Assembly: GCF_000375525.1 (NCBI RefSeq)
Contig: NZ_AQXC01000004.1
Location: forward strand, 1 to 64,000
Direction: 5' to 3'
DNA length: 64,000 bases
DNA from: Corynebacterium propinquum DSM 44285
GTDB lineage: Bacteria; Actinomycetota; Actinomycetes; Mycobacteriales; Mycobacteriaceae
Under the pieces are notes generated by a model. The model saw nothing but the letters and a program-made list of their open reading frames with translations, was not told where the DNA came from and searched no databases. This document shows positions 62,746 through 64,000 of the stretch, one piece after another (position 1 is the stretch's first letter; every line of letters begins with the position of its first letter). A program made the position numbers and the translations under genes.

Positions 62746-63986
62746 TTTTCTTCGTTTTGGGGGTTCGTTTTCTAGATTTCACCGAGTTGGTTGCGGTGGT
62801 ATTTTTTGGTTTTGTCTAAGTGGTATCGGCCCCAGATTTCGCCTGTGTGGGGGTTAATGGCGGTGATGTCGTTGTTGATGCAGATGAGCATGATTTCTTT
62901 GGTGCGGTGTTTTCTTCCGACGTAGAGTTTGCGCATGTTGCCGGCCCAGCGAAGGGTTACTTTTCCGTCGTTGTCGACTTTGTCTCGCCGTAGGCGATTG
63001 TCGGTGCCAATGGGGATGTCGAGTGGTTGGGCTTTGGGTAGTCGGTTGTAGGCCTGTGCTGGTGTTTGTCTGTTGAGTGCTCGGTGGGGTCGGTGGTTGT
63101 TGTAGTAGTCGATGATGTCATCGAGTTGTTGGTTTAGCTCGCCGATGTTGTGGGCGAATGGCCTTGCGTGCAGGGCTTTTTGGAGTGTTTGGTGGAAGCA
63201 CTCGACTTTTCCTTGGGTTTGGGGATGGTATGGAGTTCTATTCTTTTGTTGGATGCCCATTTGGAGGAGTAGCTGTTCGAAGCCGTTGCGAGTGTCGGCT
63301 TTTCTGTAGAGCTTTGTGGTGAACACGCTGCCGTTGTCGGTGAGGGTGGATTTGGGGAATCCATGTTTGTTACCTGCGGATATGAAGGTGTCGATGACGT
63401 TGGTGCCGGTTTCGTGTTCGAAGGCTTTGCAAGCGATGACAAAGCGTGAGTGGTCGTCGATGATGGTCAGGATGGCTACGCGTTGGTTGTTGTTGAGGTA
63501 GCAGTGGCTGTAGTCGAGTTGCCAGGTTTCGTTTGGTTGGTCTGCTTCGAAGCGTTTCCAGGAACTGCGTGGCCTTTTGTGAGGTTGTTCGATGACGTAG
63601 CCGTGGCGTTTGAGTATGCGGTGGATAGTTGATGCTGCTGGTAGTGGGGTTATTTTTTGTTGTTGAAGATGCCATCGGATGGTGTGGGCGCCGTTGTCTT
63701 GGCCGGTGTTTTCAAGGTGTTGTCGGATTTCGAGGATGGTTTTGACTGTGCTCTCTGGTACCTGTCTGGGGTTGGAGTGCGGGGCCCGGGAGCGTGGTTG
63801 TAGTGCTTGGTAGCCACCTTCTCGATAGCGGTGGAGTAGTTCGCGGATCCAGCGGGTGCTGACGTTAAAGAGTGCGGCGGCATCTTTATGACTCATGCCG
63901 GTCGTGAGGATGGTTTCGACGATGACTTTGTTGGAAGTCTGTTTCTTGCCCATGCTCTATTTTGGGCGGAAGTATGTCTCGCTACA
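62736..63986 (-). mobile_element. IS481-family insertion sequence
   Basis: About 1.25 kb around one transposase gene. Proposed ends: TGTCTCGAGATTTTCTTC (62736) and, inverted, TGTAGCGAGACATACTTC (63986), which share TGT, CGAGA and CTTC at the same spacing (13 of 19 positions). No target duplication could be confirmed. Both ends are within the window. Confidence 0.7.
62772..63953 (-). CDS. IS481-family transposase
   Basis: 393 residues. N-terminal helix-turn-helix (MSHKDAAALFNVSTRWIREL), a second DNA-binding segment, then the rve DDE core: D in WQLDYSHCYL, D in STLTDNGSVF and E in QGKVECFHQTLQK, with YYNNHRPHRALNRQTP. A C-terminal beta domain follows. Intact frame. It sits right after tRNA-Val. 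Confidence 0.9.
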   Translation of the reverse strand: MGKKQTSNKVIVETILTTGMSHKDAAALFNVSTRWIRELLHRYREGGYQALQPRSRAPHSNPRQVPESTVKTILEIRQHLENTGQDNGAHTIRWHLQQQKITPLPAASTIHRILKRHGYVIEQPHKRPRSSWKRFEADQPNETWQLDYSHCYLNNNQRVAILTIIDDHSRFVIACKAFEHETGTNVIDTFISAGNKHGFPKSTLTDNGSVFTTKLYRKADTRNGFEQLLLQMGIQQKNRTPYHPQTQGKVECFHQTLQKALHARPFAHNIGELNQQLDDIIDYYNNHRPHRALNRQTPAQAYNRLPKAQPLDIPIGTDNRLRRDKVDNDGKVTLRWAGNMRKLYVGRKHRTKEIMLICINNDITAINPHTGEIWGRYHLDKTKKYHRNQLGEI

Positions 63987-64000
63987 TCCTAAGGTGGTGC

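Noticed and set aside
1-64000. CRISPR array or cas genes
   Set aside because: No regularly spaced direct repeats of 25-40 bases and no Cas-like proteins. The phased short repeats at 18.2 kb are far too short.

Overview
This window is chromosomal DNA from an actinobacterium, almost certainly a Corynebacterium. The evidence is the gene order hemW-hrcA-dnaJ-rsmE ... phoH-ybeY-era-recO-uppS, a SmtB/ArsR-Zur pair divergent from glyS, aceE divergent from a DUF3052 gene, a sigma-K/anti-sigma-K pair facing dipZ, an LPXTG pilus-type adhesin, and many genes that start 6-8 nt after a TANNNT box (leaderless transcripts). No species is assigned.

Layout. 1-7.5 kb is an accessory, decaying region. It holds an IS256-family transposase fragment, the N-terminal part of an MmeI-like DNA methyltransferase, an IS3 fragment, one complete IS3-family element with a CCTA target duplication (1717-2983), two cargo-like genes (small secreted protein, membrane protein), a frameshifted IS3 copy (4512-5831), the probable C-terminal remnant of the methyltransferase, and three small plasmid-like genes including a ribbon-helix-helix regulator beside a perfect 33-bp palindrome. 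7.5-18.2 kb is core: small membrane proteins, a fatty-acyl-CoA ligase, two CNNM/CBS membrane proteins, hemW-hrcA-dnaJ-rsmE.

18.3-22 kb is a likely stress module: dipZ faces an operon of a Met/Lys/Asp-repeat lipoprotein, an ECF sigma factor of the SigK type and its RskA-type membrane anti-sigma factor. 22-28 kb is the phoH-ybeY-(pdxY pseudogene)-era-recO-uppS-VIT1 cluster. 28-38 kb holds zur/smtB, glyS, a TPM-domain surface protein, a YdcF-like protein, dgt and dnaG. 38-39.4 kb is a Fic gene broken at a G6 run with a 31-bp perfect palindrome upstream.

39.5-53.5 kb carries redox and thiol genes (TrxR-like flavoprotein, RclA-like reductase, GCS2-type ligase, DinB protein, hydrolase-OsmC fusion), two small membrane proteins resembling DUF2335, transporters, an enoyl-CoA hydratase, a serine hydrolase and a secreted esterase, plus tRNA-Asn and a CAU tRNA. 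53.9-64 kb has an acyl carrier protein, a low-GC 1116-residue vWA/LPXTG adhesin with a duplicated N-terminal domain, aceE, a DUF3052 gene, tRNA-Val and an IS481 element reaching nearly to the window edge.

All functions are read from sequence motifs and family knowledge; no database search was run.
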